Shown: piece after piece, positions 1 through 9,955 of the stretch
Layout: each line of letters begins with the position of its first letter
How positions within the stretch are numbered: position 1 is the stretch's first letter
Source of the DNA: Deltaproteobacteria bacterium
GTDB lineage: Bacteria > Myxococcota_A > UBA796 > GCA-2862545
Length of the DNA: 64,000 nucleotides
Assembly (NCBI GenBank): GCA_006226595.1
Contig: SBGP01000101.1
Coordinates: 1 to 64,000, forward strand
Reading direction: 5' to 3'
Notes under the pieces: model-generated
Databases searched by the model: none
What the model saw: the letters and a program-made list of their open reading frames with translations, nothing else
Told to the model about the DNA's origin: nothing
Position numbers and translations under genes: made by a program

Positions 1-251
1 ACAACGGCGCGGGCAACGGCGGACGTGGCGGCAACGGCGCGGACGGCGGCGATGGTGGCGGCGGCGCGGGTGCCGCGGGCGGCCTCAGCGTCGGTATCTT
101 CGTGGAGTCCGGCTCGTCGGTCACGCAGAGCGGAAACACCTTCGACCTCGGCGCTGCCGGCAGCGGCGGTCTCGGCGGTCTGAGCGGCGCGGGCGTGCGT
201 GCGGCGAACGGCGAGAGTGGCATTCAGTCGAACGTGTACACGATGCCCTGA
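1..251 (+). CDS. C-terminal part of a Gly-rich surface or secreted protein (5' end outside the window)
   Basis: The frame opens at base 3 and runs 82 codons to a TGA at 249-251; the start lies outside the window. The first 30 residues are almost entirely Gly, Asn, Ala and Asp (NGxGGxG-type repeats). They are followed by a short segment (SVGIFVESGSSVTQSGNTF) like one rung of a right-handed parallel beta-helix, where Asn and Gly turns alternate with small hydrophobic residues. Such Gly-rich plus beta-helix proteins are common cell-surface proteins in Myxococcota. The function cannot be told from the fragment. The reading frame is clear and is closed by a good terminator. Confidence 0.7.
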   Translation, partial: NGAGNGGRGGNGADGGDGGGGAGAAGGLSVGIFVESGSSVTQSGNTFDLGAAGSGGLGGLSGAGVRAANGESGIQSNVYTMP

Positions 252-263
252 CCGGCTCGTCGG

Positions 264-308
264 CGAGGGGGTGCAGCTTGTTTCGGCGGGCCGCACCCCT
301 CTTTTTTT
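264..308 (+). terminator. Rho-independent terminator of the Gly-rich protein gene
   Basis: GGGGTGC at 268-274 pairs with GCACCCC at 293-299 and is followed by seven T at 302-308. It sits 17 bases after the stop codon. It is the only textbook intrinsic terminator I found in the window. Confidence 0.75.
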
Positions 309-461
309 GTCCGAAAGCGAAGGTCCTTCCGGGGTCGGGGAGACGTGGCCGGGTCGGGTGCTTTTCAGGTAAACGAACGACTGTTACGCTAGCCGCCAAC
401 GTCTCTCGACCCGGACTCCTCCCGTGTTTCTTCGACTCGAGCGCGCCCTTTGGAGGGCGCG

Positions 462-1427
462 GTGGTGAGCTACGAACTCGACGCCGTGCTGGGCCGCGGG
501 GGCTCCGGCGTGGTGTACGCCGGGCGCAAGTGCGGGCCGGGCGAGTTCGTCAAGCCGGTAGCGGTGAAGCTGCTTCGCGAAGAGCAGGCGACGCCCGAGC
601 TCATCGCCATGCTGCGCGACGAAGCTCGCGTGCTGGGCCTGACGCGTGACCGGGCGCTGGTGTCCGCCGAGCCGCCGATTCGCGTCGACGACTCGTGGGC
701 CGTGATCATGGAGCTCATCGACGGGGTGAGCACCGAGCGGTTGCTCGCCGACCTGGGGCCGCTGCCGCCATGCGTCGTGCTCTCCGTGGTCGGTGAGGTC
801 GCCCGCTGCCTCGATGCCATCTACCAGCAGCCGACGCCCACCGGTGAACCGCTGCGGCTCGTGCACCGCGACGTGAAGCCCGCGAACATCGTGCTCACCG
901 CTACCGGTGTCGTGAAGCTGTTCGACCTGGGCATGGCCGTGGCGTGCCTCGATCCGAGCACGGGCGCCCCACTGCCGGGTAGGCGCGACTACATGCCTCC
1001 GGAGCGTGTGCGCGGCTACGAGGGGCCCGAGGGTGACGTGTATGCGCTGGGTGCGACCATGCGTCGACTCGCGACGGGGGATGTGCCTCTGGGCTTTGGG
1101 GAGTGGCGCTGCGCCACCCGCGACGACCAGGACGCGATGCCCGAGCTGCTCGCGCTCTCCGAGGACTGCCAGCGGCATGATCGCACCGATCGACCGTCGA
1201 TGCGCGAGCTCGAGCGCCACTGTCAGCGCTTGCTGCATCGATTCGACGCGCCCCCACTGCACGACTGGTGCGAGAAGCACGTGCCCACGCTGGCCTCCTC
1301 CACCATGGAGCCGGTTCGAGCGACTCTATCGTGCGTCGACCCTCGGCAGGGCCGGTACACGCTGCTTCGGGATGGCGAGCGCTCCGCTGCCGGGCCGTGG
1401 TGGCGCCGGTGGCTCGCCGCTCGCTGA
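462..1427 (+). CDS. Cytoplasmic eukaryote-type Ser/Thr protein kinase
   Basis: A 321-residue protein that is essentially only a kinase domain. Visible motifs are the Gly-rich loop GRGGSGVVYAG (about residues 11-21), the ATP-binding lysine in VAVKLL, the catalytic loop HRDVKPAN (about 135-142), DLG in place of DFG, and an MPPE segment replacing APE. No transmembrane segment or sensor domain follows, so it is probably a soluble kinase that phosphorylates Ser/Thr on partner proteins. The start is uncertain: GTG 462 or GTG 465 lies 5-8 bases after GGAGG (452-456), while the upstream TTG at 450 overlaps that ribosome-binding site. It stands alone between the terminator at 264-308 and the next gene. 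Substrates are unknown. Confidence 0.85.
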   Translation: MVSYELDAVLGRGGSGVVYAGRKCGPGEFVKPVAVKLLREEQATPELIAMLRDEARVLGLTRDRALVSAEPPIRVDDSWAVIMELIDGVSTERLLADLGPLPPCVVLSVVGEVARCLDAIYQQPTPTGEPLRLVHRDVKPANIVLTATGVVKLFDLGMAVACLDPSTGAPLPGRRDYMPPERVRGYEGPEGDVYALGATMRRLATGDVPLGFGEWRCATRDDQDAMPELLALSEDCQRHDRTDRPSMRELERHCQRLLHRFDAPPLHDWCEKHVPTLASSTMEPVRATLSCVDPRQGRYTLLRDGERSAAGPWWRRWLAAR

Positions 1428-1481
1428 GATTGGCCAGTCGGCCGTTCAGGGGATACGACCACGGGCCTCAGAGGCAAGCCG

Positions 1482-2357
1482 ATGCTGGTCGTCACCCACA
1501 ATGGCCCTTTTCACGCAGATGATGTGCTCGCGTACGGGCTGATCCGCGCCTTCGTCGACGAGACGGCCGAGGTCGTCCGCAGCCGCAGCCCGGAAGACTG
1601 GGCGCGCGCCGACATCGTCATCGACGTGGGCGGCGTGTACGCACCGGATCAGGGGCGCTTCGACCATCACCAGGCCAGCTACCAGGGGCCCTTGTCCTCG
1701 GCGGGCATGGTCGTGCGCTGGCTCGCCGCCGATGGGCACATCTCCGAGCTCGTGCGCGACGCGCTGCAGCGGCAGGTCGTGGACTACGTGGACGAGGTCG
1801 ACAACGGGCGACTGCAGCCGCAGTCGGGCGTGCCGTGCTTCGCGAACCAGGTCCAGGCCTTCAACCACGGCAACCAGACCCTCGAGGACTTCGACGCCGC
1901 CTTCGTCGAGGCCGCCGAGTTCGCGCGTCGCTTCGTGAAGGGCATTGCCGCCGGCATCGAGGCCATTCAGGCCGCCCGGTCTAAGGTCGAGGCTGCGATG
2001 GACGCGGCGGTTGCCAGCGGCAGCAACGTCCTCGAGCTCGAGTGCTACTGCAAGTGGAAGCCGGCCTACTTCGAGCTCGGTGGTGCCGACCATCCGACCG
2101 AGTACGCGCTGTACCCGGGCATGGACGGCAAGTGGCACGTGCTCGCGATTCCGCCGGGCTTTGGCGACTTCGCCCAGAAGCGCAGCCTGCCCGAGGAGTG
2201 GGCGGGGCTCACCGGATCGTCCCTCGAGAAGGCGACCGGCATCGAGGGCGCGAAGTTCTGCCACAAGAACCGGTTCATCGCGGTGTTCATGACCCGTGAA
2301 GGCGCGCTCGAAGCGCTCGAGCGTACCGACCGCCGCTGGCGCAAGCAGCTCGCCTAG
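1482..2357 (+). CDS. MYG1/UPF0160-family metal-dependent hydrolase
   Basis: 291 residues. The N-terminus THNGPFHADDVLA carries the His/Asp metal-site signature of the MYG1 family, followed by DIVIDVGG and FDHHQ. In eukaryotes MYG1 is a 3'-5' RNA exonuclease of DHH-like fold; bacterial members are annotated as metal-dependent protein hydrolases without a settled role. Length is slightly short of the usual 300-350 residues. AGAGG lies 7 bases before the ATG. It ends 3 bases from the convergent recX stop. The family assignment is firm; the substrate is not. Confidence 0.85.
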   Translation: MLVVTHNGPFHADDVLAYGLIRAFVDETAEVVRSRSPEDWARADIVIDVGGVYAPDQGRFDHHQASYQGPLSSAGMVVRWLAADGHISELVRDALQRQVVDYVDEVDNGRLQPQSGVPCFANQVQAFNHGNQTLEDFDAAFVEAAEFARRFVKGIAAGIEAIQAARSKVEAAMDAAVASGSNVLELECYCKWKPAYFELGGADHPTEYALYPGMDGKWHVLAIPPGFGDFAQKRSLPEEWAGLTGSSLEKATGIEGAKFCHKNRFIAVFMTREGALEALERTDRRWRKQLA

Positions 2358-2360
2358 CGG

Positions 2361-2915
2361 CTAGCGGGTCGAGAACACGAGCTCCTCGAGCTCGTCCCGG
2401 TCCATCTCCAGCGCCTGCCGGGCGATGTCGTAGCCGAAGCCCTGTCGAGCGAGCTTCGCCAGGTCCTTTCGGTCGCGGTCCGGATCGCGTCCGTCGCGGA
2501 ACGGTCCGAGCCGGCGGCGGCGGACGTAGCGGCACGCGGCGAGGAGCTCGCCGACGCCGAGCTCCTCTTCGACCTCGGCCAGCGCCCGGGCCACCATGGC
2601 GGGCTCGGCGCCCTTGGCCCGCAGCTTGGCCTTGACGGCGCGCTCGGAGTCGCCCCGTCGCCGGAGGCTGCCGACACGGCCCCGGACGTAGAGCCAGTCG
2701 TCGAGGATGCGCGCGGCTTCGAGCTTGTCGAGCACTGCGTCGACGTGGGCCAGGGCCTCGTCACGGTCGCCCCCGTGCTCGGCGAGCCCCCGGTTCACCC
2801 GCTCGACGAGCTTGCGTCTGAGGTGGGCGCGGGTCGTGAACCAGCGCTCCAGGTACCAGATGGCGACGCGCTCCAGGTACGCAGCGGTCGGCTTCCTCGG
2901 TGGACGGCGGGACAT
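2361..2915 (-). CDS. recX: RecX family regulatory protein
   Basis: 184 residues, three-helix repeats rich in Leu and Arg. Recognisable RecX features are AAYLERVAIWYLERWFTT near the N-terminus, the central helix block around LDDWLYVRGRVGSLRRRG, and the closing repeat with RQGFGYDIARQAL. RecX binds RecA filaments and usually limits recombinase activity. recA is not adjacent here. I placed the start at ATG 2915 because the longer frame upstream is Arg-rich and unlike RecX. No ribosome-binding site precedes this ATG, but TTACCT lies 7 bases upstream, suggesting a leaderless message. Moderate-to-good confidence in the family. Confidence 0.75.
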   Translation of the reverse strand: MSRRPPRKPTAAYLERVAIWYLERWFTTRAHLRRKLVERVNRGLAEHGGDRDEALAHVDAVLDKLEAARILDDWLYVRGRVGSLRRRGDSERAVKAKLRAKGAEPAMVARALAEVEEELGVGELLAACRYVRRRRLGPFRDGRDPDRDRKDLAKLARQGFGYDIARQALEMDRDELEELVFSTR

Positions 2916-2989
2916 GGTCGGCAGGTAACTCGCGCGGGCGCGCACGACGCGAAGCCGCGCGAGCCGGGCGACCCGGTTATGCGCGCGCC

Positions 2990-3411
2990 GTGAGTCCCTT
3001 CGTCCTGACCCTGACCTCTCGCATGCCGACTGCGGCAGATGCCGACGTGGTGCGCGCGACCTTCGAGGACACGGCGACGTGGCCGGCATGGTGCGGCCCC
3101 GTGGTCGAGGTGCTGCACGCGCCGGAGCGCTGGGAGCAGGGGGCGCGGCTCGCGTATCGCCTGCAGAGTCTGGTGACCGTCACCTTCGACGTCACCCTCG
3201 ACCGGGTCGATGCCCGCTCGATCTGCTGGTCGTCGACCAAGGGCCCGATCACCGGCACGCGTACCTTCACCTTCGAGGACGGCGCGGTGGTCGACGAGAA
3301 GCGCTTCGAGAGCTGGCTTCCCGTGGCCCTGTTCTACCCCCGGCCCCCGATCCGCCGAATGTCCGAGCGCTGGCTCGCGGATCTGGTCGCCGAAGCCGAG
3401 CGGAGGACGCT

Positions 3412-3415
<4 letters not shown>
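2990..3415 (+). CDS. SRPBCC (START/polyketide cyclase-like) family protein
   Basis: 141 residues. The pattern TFEDTATWPAWCGPVVEVLHAPERWEQGARLAYRL is typical of SRPBCC ligand-binding folds, in which the first strand is followed by a W-P-W-type helix; a beta-sheet with charged turns and a C-terminal amphipathic helix follow. The ligand is unknown. I chose GTG 2990, since upstream sequence is low-complexity Arg-rich. TTATGC lies 7 bases before the GTG and there is no ribosome-binding site. Its TGA overlaps the GTG of the ABC-F gene (GTGA, 3412-3415), so the two are probably translationally coupled. Confidence 0.75.
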
Positions 3416-5268
<1,853 letters not shown>

Positions 5269-5290
5269 CCGCGACGCCGCGGAGACCGCG

Positions 5291-6889
5291 CTAGCGGCCC
5301 GCCTTCTTCATCGCCTGACCCAGGAAGTGGTCGATGCCCGGCAGGTCCTCGTCGAGGGCGCGGGCGCGACCGAGGTCGTCGACGGCCTTGTTGTACTCCT
5401 TGGTCTTCATGTGGGCGAGACCGCGGCGGTAGTAGGCCATCGGGTGGCGCGGATCGAGGCGCAGCGCGATGTCGAGGTAGTTGATCGCCTTGGAGTAGTC
5501 CTTGCGGTGGCTGTACAGCTCACCCATGAGGACCTGCGGCTCGGCGCTGTTCGGGAAGATCTCCTCGGCGAGCAGGAAGTCGCTGACCGCGCGGGAGTAG
5601 TCGCCCATGTCCATGTAGATGCGGCCGCGCTGCAGGCGAACTTCGCCGTTGCGGGCGTCGCCGTCGAGGGCATCGGTGAAGCTCAGGGCGGCGGCTTCGA
5701 GGCCACCCTCGGAGAGCTCGTGCTTGGCGCGGTCGATGAAGCCCTGGATGACCTCGGGGCTCGGGCCGGGCGGCGGGGCGTACGCCTTGGGCTTCGGCTC
5801 GGGCTCGGGCTCGGGCTCCGAGGCAGGCGCCTCCTCCTCCTCTTCGTACTCCTCGTACTCGTCTTCCTCGAGGTTGACGGCGAAGCCGCCCTCGCTGTCG
5901 AAGTCGTAGTCGTCCTCGTCGGGCGCGGCTTCGACGGCGATCTCCTCGTCCTCCTCGGGGGCCATGACCCTGGGGCCGCCCTCGGCGCCGAGCTGGATCG
6001 CGGCGGCTCCGGGGCGCTCGGACGCGGCGCGGACCTGCGGCGTGGCCGCGGCGGCGCGCTGCTCGTAGAAGCGCTCCATCGGGGTCTCGTCGGTGTCCTC
6101 GTCGTGCGGAAGCTCCTCGACCTCGTCGATCTCCTCGACCTCGTCGAGTTCCTCGAGGGGCTCGGGCTCGAGCTCCTCGGGGGCCACGAGGTCGAAGTGG
6201 TCGTCCTCGATGCCTGGGATCGAGGCCGTGGGGGCCGGCTCGGGCTCTTCGAGTGCCTGGAGCATCTCGCGGGCGCGACCGGCGTCCATCACCTGGGTGG
6301 ACTCCTCTTCGTCGTCGTCGCCCCAGTCCACGGGGATGGCGCCCCGCGTGAACAGCTGGGTCGCGTCGTCTTCGGTGTCGTCCACCGGCCCGAAGTTGCC
6401 ATCGAGAGGCTGCATGCCCTGGGGCTGGGTGTCGATGGGCTCGAGGGCGACGGGCTCGACGTCGACCGGCTCGGGCTCGAGCTCGACGGGGTCGAGGTCC
6501 ACGGGCTCGATGTCGACCGGCTCGGGCTCGAGCTCGACGGGATCGAGGTCCACGGGCTCGACATCCACCGGCTCGGGCTCCACCTCGACCGCCTGCGGAC
6601 GCGCCGCGGGCGGAGCCGGCGTGCGGGCGGGAGCCGCTCCCCCACCGGTGGGTACGCCGATCACGGCGAGCAGGTCGTCGTCGGAGGCGGTGACAGCGGA
6701 CTTGGCATCGAGGACCGAGCTCGAGAACCCGCTGCGATGCAGCAGATCGTTGGCCCGGTCGATGGCACCGAGACGAATGGCGAGGCCATCGTCGAAGCCC
6801 AGGGTGAGTCCGAAAACGGCATCGAGCTGGGCATGGGCGGTGTCGAGGACCGCCCGCAGCTCGGCGACTGCGCGGCGCGCATCACTCAC
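5291..6889 (-). CDS. TPR-repeat protein with long acidic low-complexity region
   Basis: 532 residues. An N-terminal helical segment (about 1-80) precedes a Pro/Val/Glu/Asp-rich repeat region, then a very acidic stretch to about residue 370, then three to four tetratricopeptide repeats (for example AEPQVLMGELYSHRKDYSKAINYLDIALRLDP and the YYRRGLAHMKTKEYNKA segment). TPRs mediate protein-protein binding. There is no signal peptide or membrane segment, so it is probably cytoplasmic. The start ATG overlaps the stop of the upstream coiled-coil gene (ATGA at 6886-6889), so the two are translated together. The function is unknown; an adaptor or scaffold role is inferred. Confidence 0.85.
   Translation of the reverse strand: MSDARRAVAELRAVLDTAHAQLDAVFGLTLGFDDGLAIRLGAIDRANDLLHRSGFSSSVLDAKSAVTASDDDLLAVIGVPTGGGAAPARTPAPPAARPQAVEVEPEPVDVEPVDLDPVELEPEPVDIEPVDLDPVELEPEPVDVEPVALEPIDTQPQGMQPLDGNFGPVDDTEDDATQLFTRGAIPVDWGDDDEEESTQVMDAGRAREMLQALEEPEPAPTASIPGIEDDHFDLVAPEELEPEPLEELDEVEEIDEVEELPHDEDTDETPMERFYEQRAAAATPQVRAASERPGAAAIQLGAEGGPRVMAPEEDEEIAVEAAPDEDDYDFDSEGGFAVNLEEDEYEEYEEEEEAPASEPEPEPEPKPKAYAPPPGPSPEVIQGFIDRAKHELSEGGLEAAALSFTDALDGDARNGEVRLQRGRIYMDMGDYSRAVSDFLLAEEIFPNSAEPQVLMGELYSHRKDYSKAINYLDIALRLDPRHPMAYYRRGLAHMKTKEYNKAVDDLGRARALDEDLPGIDHFLGQAMKKAGR
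6466..6590 (-). repeat. 51-bp tandem repeat inside the TPR-protein gene
   Basis: About two and a half copies of a 51-bp unit start at 6466, 6517 and 6568. Each encodes 17 residues of the form EPEPVDVEPVDLDPVEL. Copies differ at only a few bases. The unit is a multiple of three, so gain or loss of a copy keeps the frame and alters only linker length. Confidence 0.8.
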
Positions 6890-7260
6890 GAGGACCTCCG
6901 TCGTCCGCTCTTGATGCCAGCCGCGAGGCGCTCGAGGCTGGTGAGGAGTGCGTCCTGATGCTCGGCTGCCGCGGCGGCGCGCGCCTCGGCGAAGCGCACG
7001 ATGTCGTCCGATGCCCCGCGGGCCTCGAGCTGCAGCATCGCCGCGGTCACCGCGTCGGCTTCGGCCACGGCGGACTCGAGCTCACGGGTGATCGTCAGGA
7101 AGGCGCGCACGGTGGCGACGAGCTCGGTGCTCGGGTTCTGGATCGTCGAGAACTGCGCACCGTCGGACAGCTCGCCGACCATGCGATCGGTGCGCCTTCC
7201 GATGGTGGCGGCGACTTCCTCGGTGAGCGACGCGATGCGCTCAGCAGCGGAACCGGACAT
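6886..7260 (-). CDS. Small helical (coiled-coil) protein of unknown function
   Basis: 124 residues, almost entirely predicted helix with Ala, Glu and Leu heptad-like spacing and a basic tail (GRRRSS). Not recognised. It resembles helical segments of signalling coiled coils (ELESAVAEADAVTAAMLQLEARG) but lacks a named domain. Start ATG 7260 is chosen because it follows a GGGAG-like site and because upstream sequence is unlike a protein. Its stop overlaps the ATG of the TPR protein (ATGA), so the two products are probably partners. The gene is divergent from the sigma-54 activator at 7477. Confidence 0.65.
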   Translation of the reverse strand: MSGSAAERIASLTEEVAATIGRRTDRMVGELSDGAQFSTIQNPSTELVATVRAFLTITRELESAVAEADAVTAAMLQLEARGASDDIVRFAEARAAAAAEHQDALLTSLERLAAGIKSGRRRSS

Positions 7261-7463
7261 GAAGGGACTCCCCCAGCCGGGTAGGCCCCCGGCATCGTGC
7301 CGGGACCGTACCACCGCCGGAAATTGCAGGTCAACGCGCGCGCCCACGGGGGGTTCGCCCCCTCGCGAAGCGTCGGCGATCGGGCGGTCGCTTCGAGGAG
7401 CGGGGGATCGCCGCACGCCGATTCACGGCGGCGACGGGTCCCTGGATCTGGCCGTCTGTCTGC

Positions 7464-7476
7464 TATCCTCCGCGCC
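7464..7476 (+). promoter_or_regulatory. -10-like element directly before GTG 7477 (candidate leaderless promoter)
   Basis: TATCCT at 7464-7469, preceded by TG one base upstream, then seven bases and the GTG. No Shine-Dalgarno sequence fits in the gap. No convincing -35 element is visible. Confidence 0.45.
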
Positions 7477-8463
7477 GTGGAATTCATCGGCGAGAGCCCG
7501 TCCGTTCGCACCCTCCGGGAGCGTCTGAAGGCGGTGGCGACCACCCCGCTTCCCGTGTTGCTGATCGGCGAGACCGGCACCGGAAAGGAGGTCGCGGCGC
7601 GCGTGCTCCACGACCAGAGTGGACGCACGGGTGCCTTCGTGCCCGTCGACTGCGCGGCGATCTCGCCGACCCTGGTCGAGAGCGAGCTGTTCGGGCACGA
7701 GCGCGGCGCGTTCACCGGCGCAGATCGGCGGCGCGATGGTCTGATCGCCGCGGCGCGCGGCGGCACCTTCTTCCTCGACGAAGTGGCCGAGCTGCCGCTC
7801 GACGTGCAGACCCGCCTGCTGCGCCTGCTCCAGGAGGGCACCTTCCGTCCGGTCGGCGGCCAGGCCCAGCAGGAAGCCGACATTCGCGTGGTGGCCGCCA
7901 CGTGGAAGGACCTCACCCAGGAGGTCGCCGAGGGGCGCTTTCGGCGCGACCTCTACCACCGCCTCGGTGTCGTGGAGCTGCGCCTGCCCGCACTTCGCGA
8001 CCGCCCGGAAGACGTGCCCATCTTGCTCGACCACTTCCTGCAGCAGGAGTGCAGTCGCATCGGGCGTCGCGTGCCGCGCCTCGATCCCGCGGTGCGCGCA
8101 CACCTCAAGCGCTGGCCGTGGCCCGGAAACGTGCGCGAGTTGCGCAACGTCGCGCACTATGTCGCGGCGCTCGCCCAGGGAGCCCGCGTCGGCATCGAGG
8201 GTCTGCCTCCCCAGCTCCGCGGGCCCGTGCCCGATCTTCCCGGTCTGTCCGGCGGGGAAGGGGACGCGCCTCCGCTGCGCACCGACCTGCCGTACCTCGA
8301 GGCCCGGCGCATGTGGCTCGACGCCTTCCAGCTTCGCTACGTGGAGCAGCTGCTCGCCGAGCACGATGGCAACATCTCGCGCGCGGCGCGGGCCGCGGAG
8401 ATGGACCGACGCTCGATCCAGCGCATCCTCCAGCGGCTCAAGGACCTCGCCACCGAGACGTGA
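7477..8463 (+). CDS. Sigma-54-dependent transcriptional activator without a sensory domain
   Basis: 328 residues. The AAA+ domain fills most of the protein: GETGTGKE Walker A (about 30-37), the sigma-54-contacting GAFTGA loop, FFLDEVAELP Walker B, and the R-finger region FRRDLYHRLG. A C-terminal Fis-type helix-turn-helix is present (NISRAARAAEMDRRSIQRILQRL). There is no receiver, GAF, PAS or FHA domain in front, so activity must be set by a partner protein or by expression level, as in PspF. Start GTG 7477 is placed where AAA+ homology begins. The divergent coiled-coil/TPR operon is a possible target or partner. Confidence 0.88.
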   Translation: MEFIGESPSVRTLRERLKAVATTPLPVLLIGETGTGKEVAARVLHDQSGRTGAFVPVDCAAISPTLVESELFGHERGAFTGADRRRDGLIAAARGGTFFLDEVAELPLDVQTRLLRLLQEGTFRPVGGQAQQEADIRVVAATWKDLTQEVAEGRFRRDLYHRLGVVELRLPALRDRPEDVPILLDHFLQQECSRIGRRVPRLDPAVRAHLKRWPWPGNVRELRNVAHYVAALAQGARVGIEGLPPQLRGPVPDLPGLSGGEGDAPPLRTDLPYLEARRMWLDAFQLRYVEQLLAEHDGNISRAARAAEMDRRSIQRILQRLKDLATET

Positions 8464-8522
8464 GAGAGGGCATCGTCGGTCGGGGCGATGCCAGCTTGCC
8501 GCGAGGGCGATAAGCCGGCCGG

Positions 8523-9512
8523 ATGCCTGCACTGAACCATCCGAGCATCCTCCTCCTCGACGCCCTCGCCGACGAGCTCGACGGCACCTGGATCGCCGCC
8601 CACGATGACGGCCGCGTCGCCCGTGCGCTTGCCGATCGCGGCGCCGAGGTCCACCGCTACCACCGCTACGTGGACGGCGACGGCCCCGCGAGCGCCATGC
8701 CGCCCCAGGTCCAGGCCGATCGCGTCACGCTGTCGCTGCCCCGCGGGCGCCCCGCCTTCGCTTTCGCGCTCGAGAGCCTCGCGTCTCGCATGGCGCCCGG
8801 CGCGCGGCTGTACGTCTACGGTGCGAACGACGCGGGCGTGAAGTCGGCCCACAAGGCGCTCGAGCCCTGGTTCGACGACGTCGAGAAGCTCGATGCGCGC
8901 AAGCACGGCCGCCTGCTCGGCGCGGTGCGGACCGATGCGCCGGCGCGCGGCAGCCTCGAGGAGTACGCCGAGCACGCCACCCTGGCGCTGCCCGGCGGCG
9001 ACGTGTCGTTCACGCACTACCCGGGGCTGTTCAACAAGGGCGCGCTCGACGAGGGCACGGAGCTTCTCCTCGGTGCGCTCGACAAGATCGAACGCCCGGT
9101 GCGCAAGGCCCTGGACTTCGCGTGCGGCATGGGTGTCATCGCCGCGAACGTGCACCAGCGCTGGCCTGACGCCGAGATTCACGCCCTCGACGCCGACGCC
9201 CTCGCGGTGGAGGCCACCCGCCAGGTACTGCCCGAGGCGCGCGTGGTGCTCTCCGACAGCTACAGCGGGCTGTCGCAGATCGACGGCGCCGGTCGCTACG
9301 ACCTGATCGTGTCGAACCCGCCCCTCCACAGCGGCACCAGCCTCGACCTGCGGGTACTCCAGGAGCTCGTCACCCAGGCCGGACAGTGGCTGCACCGCAA
9401 GGGCACGCTCGCGCTCGTGGTGCAGCGCCAGCGGCCGCTGCCCGATCTGCCGGGCAAGCAGGCGCGGCTGCTCGCCGACGACGGTCGCTACCGGGTGTGG
9501 GCGCTCTCCTGA
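8523..9512 (+). CDS. RsmC-like class I SAM-dependent methyltransferase (16S rRNA guanine-N2 type)
   Basis: 329 residues with the RsmC layout: a degenerate N-terminal methyltransferase-like half (about 1-160) and an active C-terminal MTS half. The SAM site is LDFACGMGVIAANV, the acidic residue LDADA follows, and the catalytic NPPLHSG motif matches the NPPFH of RsmC/RlmG enzymes. RsmC methylates G1207 of 16S rRNA. The related RlmG has a similar layout, so target identity is not certain. No clear ribosome-binding site precedes the ATG; TAAGCC lies 6 bases upstream. Confidence 0.8.
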   Translation: MPALNHPSILLLDALADELDGTWIAAHDDGRVARALADRGAEVHRYHRYVDGDGPASAMPPQVQADRVTLSLPRGRPAFAFALESLASRMAPGARLYVYGANDAGVKSAHKALEPWFDDVEKLDARKHGRLLGAVRTDAPARGSLEEYAEHATLALPGGDVSFTHYPGLFNKGALDEGTELLLGALDKIERPVRKALDFACGMGVIAANVHQRWPDAEIHALDADALAVEATRQVLPEARVVLSDSYSGLSQIDGAGRYDLIVSNPPLHSGTSLDLRVLQELVTQAGQWLHRKGTLALVVQRQRPLPDLPGKQARLLADDGRYRVWALS

Positions 9513-9518
9513 CGGGCT

Positions 9519-9571
9519 GCTGAAAGAGTCGGACCGAGCGGGTCCAGAACGCCAGGGGACCGTCCTTCAGC
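9519..9571. terminator. Weak hairpin between convergent genes
   Basis: GCTGAA (9519-9524) can pair with TTCAGC (9566-9571), enclosing GGACC/GGTCC (9531-9535 with 9541-9545). It lacks a T run on either strand. It fills most of the 65-base convergent gap. Speculative. Confidence 0.28.
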
Positions 9572-9577
9572 CTGCCG

Positions 9578-9955
9578 CTAGACCTTGCTGCGGCCGATCG
9601 GGCGCCAGCGCCCCGACGGCAAGTGCGTGCCACCGCGCTGCTCCGGGTCGCGCATCACGTAGACCCAGGCGGGAATGCGTACCAGGCCGACCACCGCGGT
9701 GCGGACCTCGCGCTGGTAGAGCCCCTCGTCCACGCCCTCGTAGGCGTCGAGGATGCGGAAGATCGCCTCGTCGGTGAGCTCGACCAGCTCGCCGTGCACC
9801 TCGCCGACCGCGTCCGTGCGCAAGGCCGGGTAGCCCGCCGGCATGCGCCACAGCGAGCCGCGCATGGTGGCGGGACGACGGGGCAGGTGACCGATCAGCC
9901 CGCCCTGTCCGCCCTTCTCCATGAGGGTGCCGTACACGAACAGCGGCCGCGTCAC
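9578..9955 (-). CDS. Gamma-glutamylcyclotransferase family (AIG2-like) protein
   Basis: 125 residues. FVYGTLMEKGGQ at the N-terminus is the substrate-binding YGTL loop of the GGCT fold, and the acidic catalytic residue lies in LDAYEGVDEGLYQR. Family members cyclise gamma-glutamyl groups from glutathione-derived peptides or gamma-glutamylamines. The small size fits the single-domain AIG2/GGACT branch. It is translationally coupled (ATGA, 9952-9955) to the upstream winged-helix protein, an unusual partner. The exact substrate is unknown. Confidence 0.85.
   Translation of the reverse strand: MTRPLFVYGTLMEKGGQGGLIGHLPRRPATMRGSLWRMPAGYPALRTDAVGEVHGELVELTDEAIFRILDAYEGVDEGLYQREVRTAVVGLVRIPAWVYVMRDPEQRGGTHLPSGRWRPIGRSKV

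Noticed and set aside
1-251. Gly/Asn-rich fragment as a PE_PGRS-type or collagen-like gene
   Set aside because: Only 82 residues are visible and the rest matches a beta-helix surface protein better; a narrower call is not supportable.
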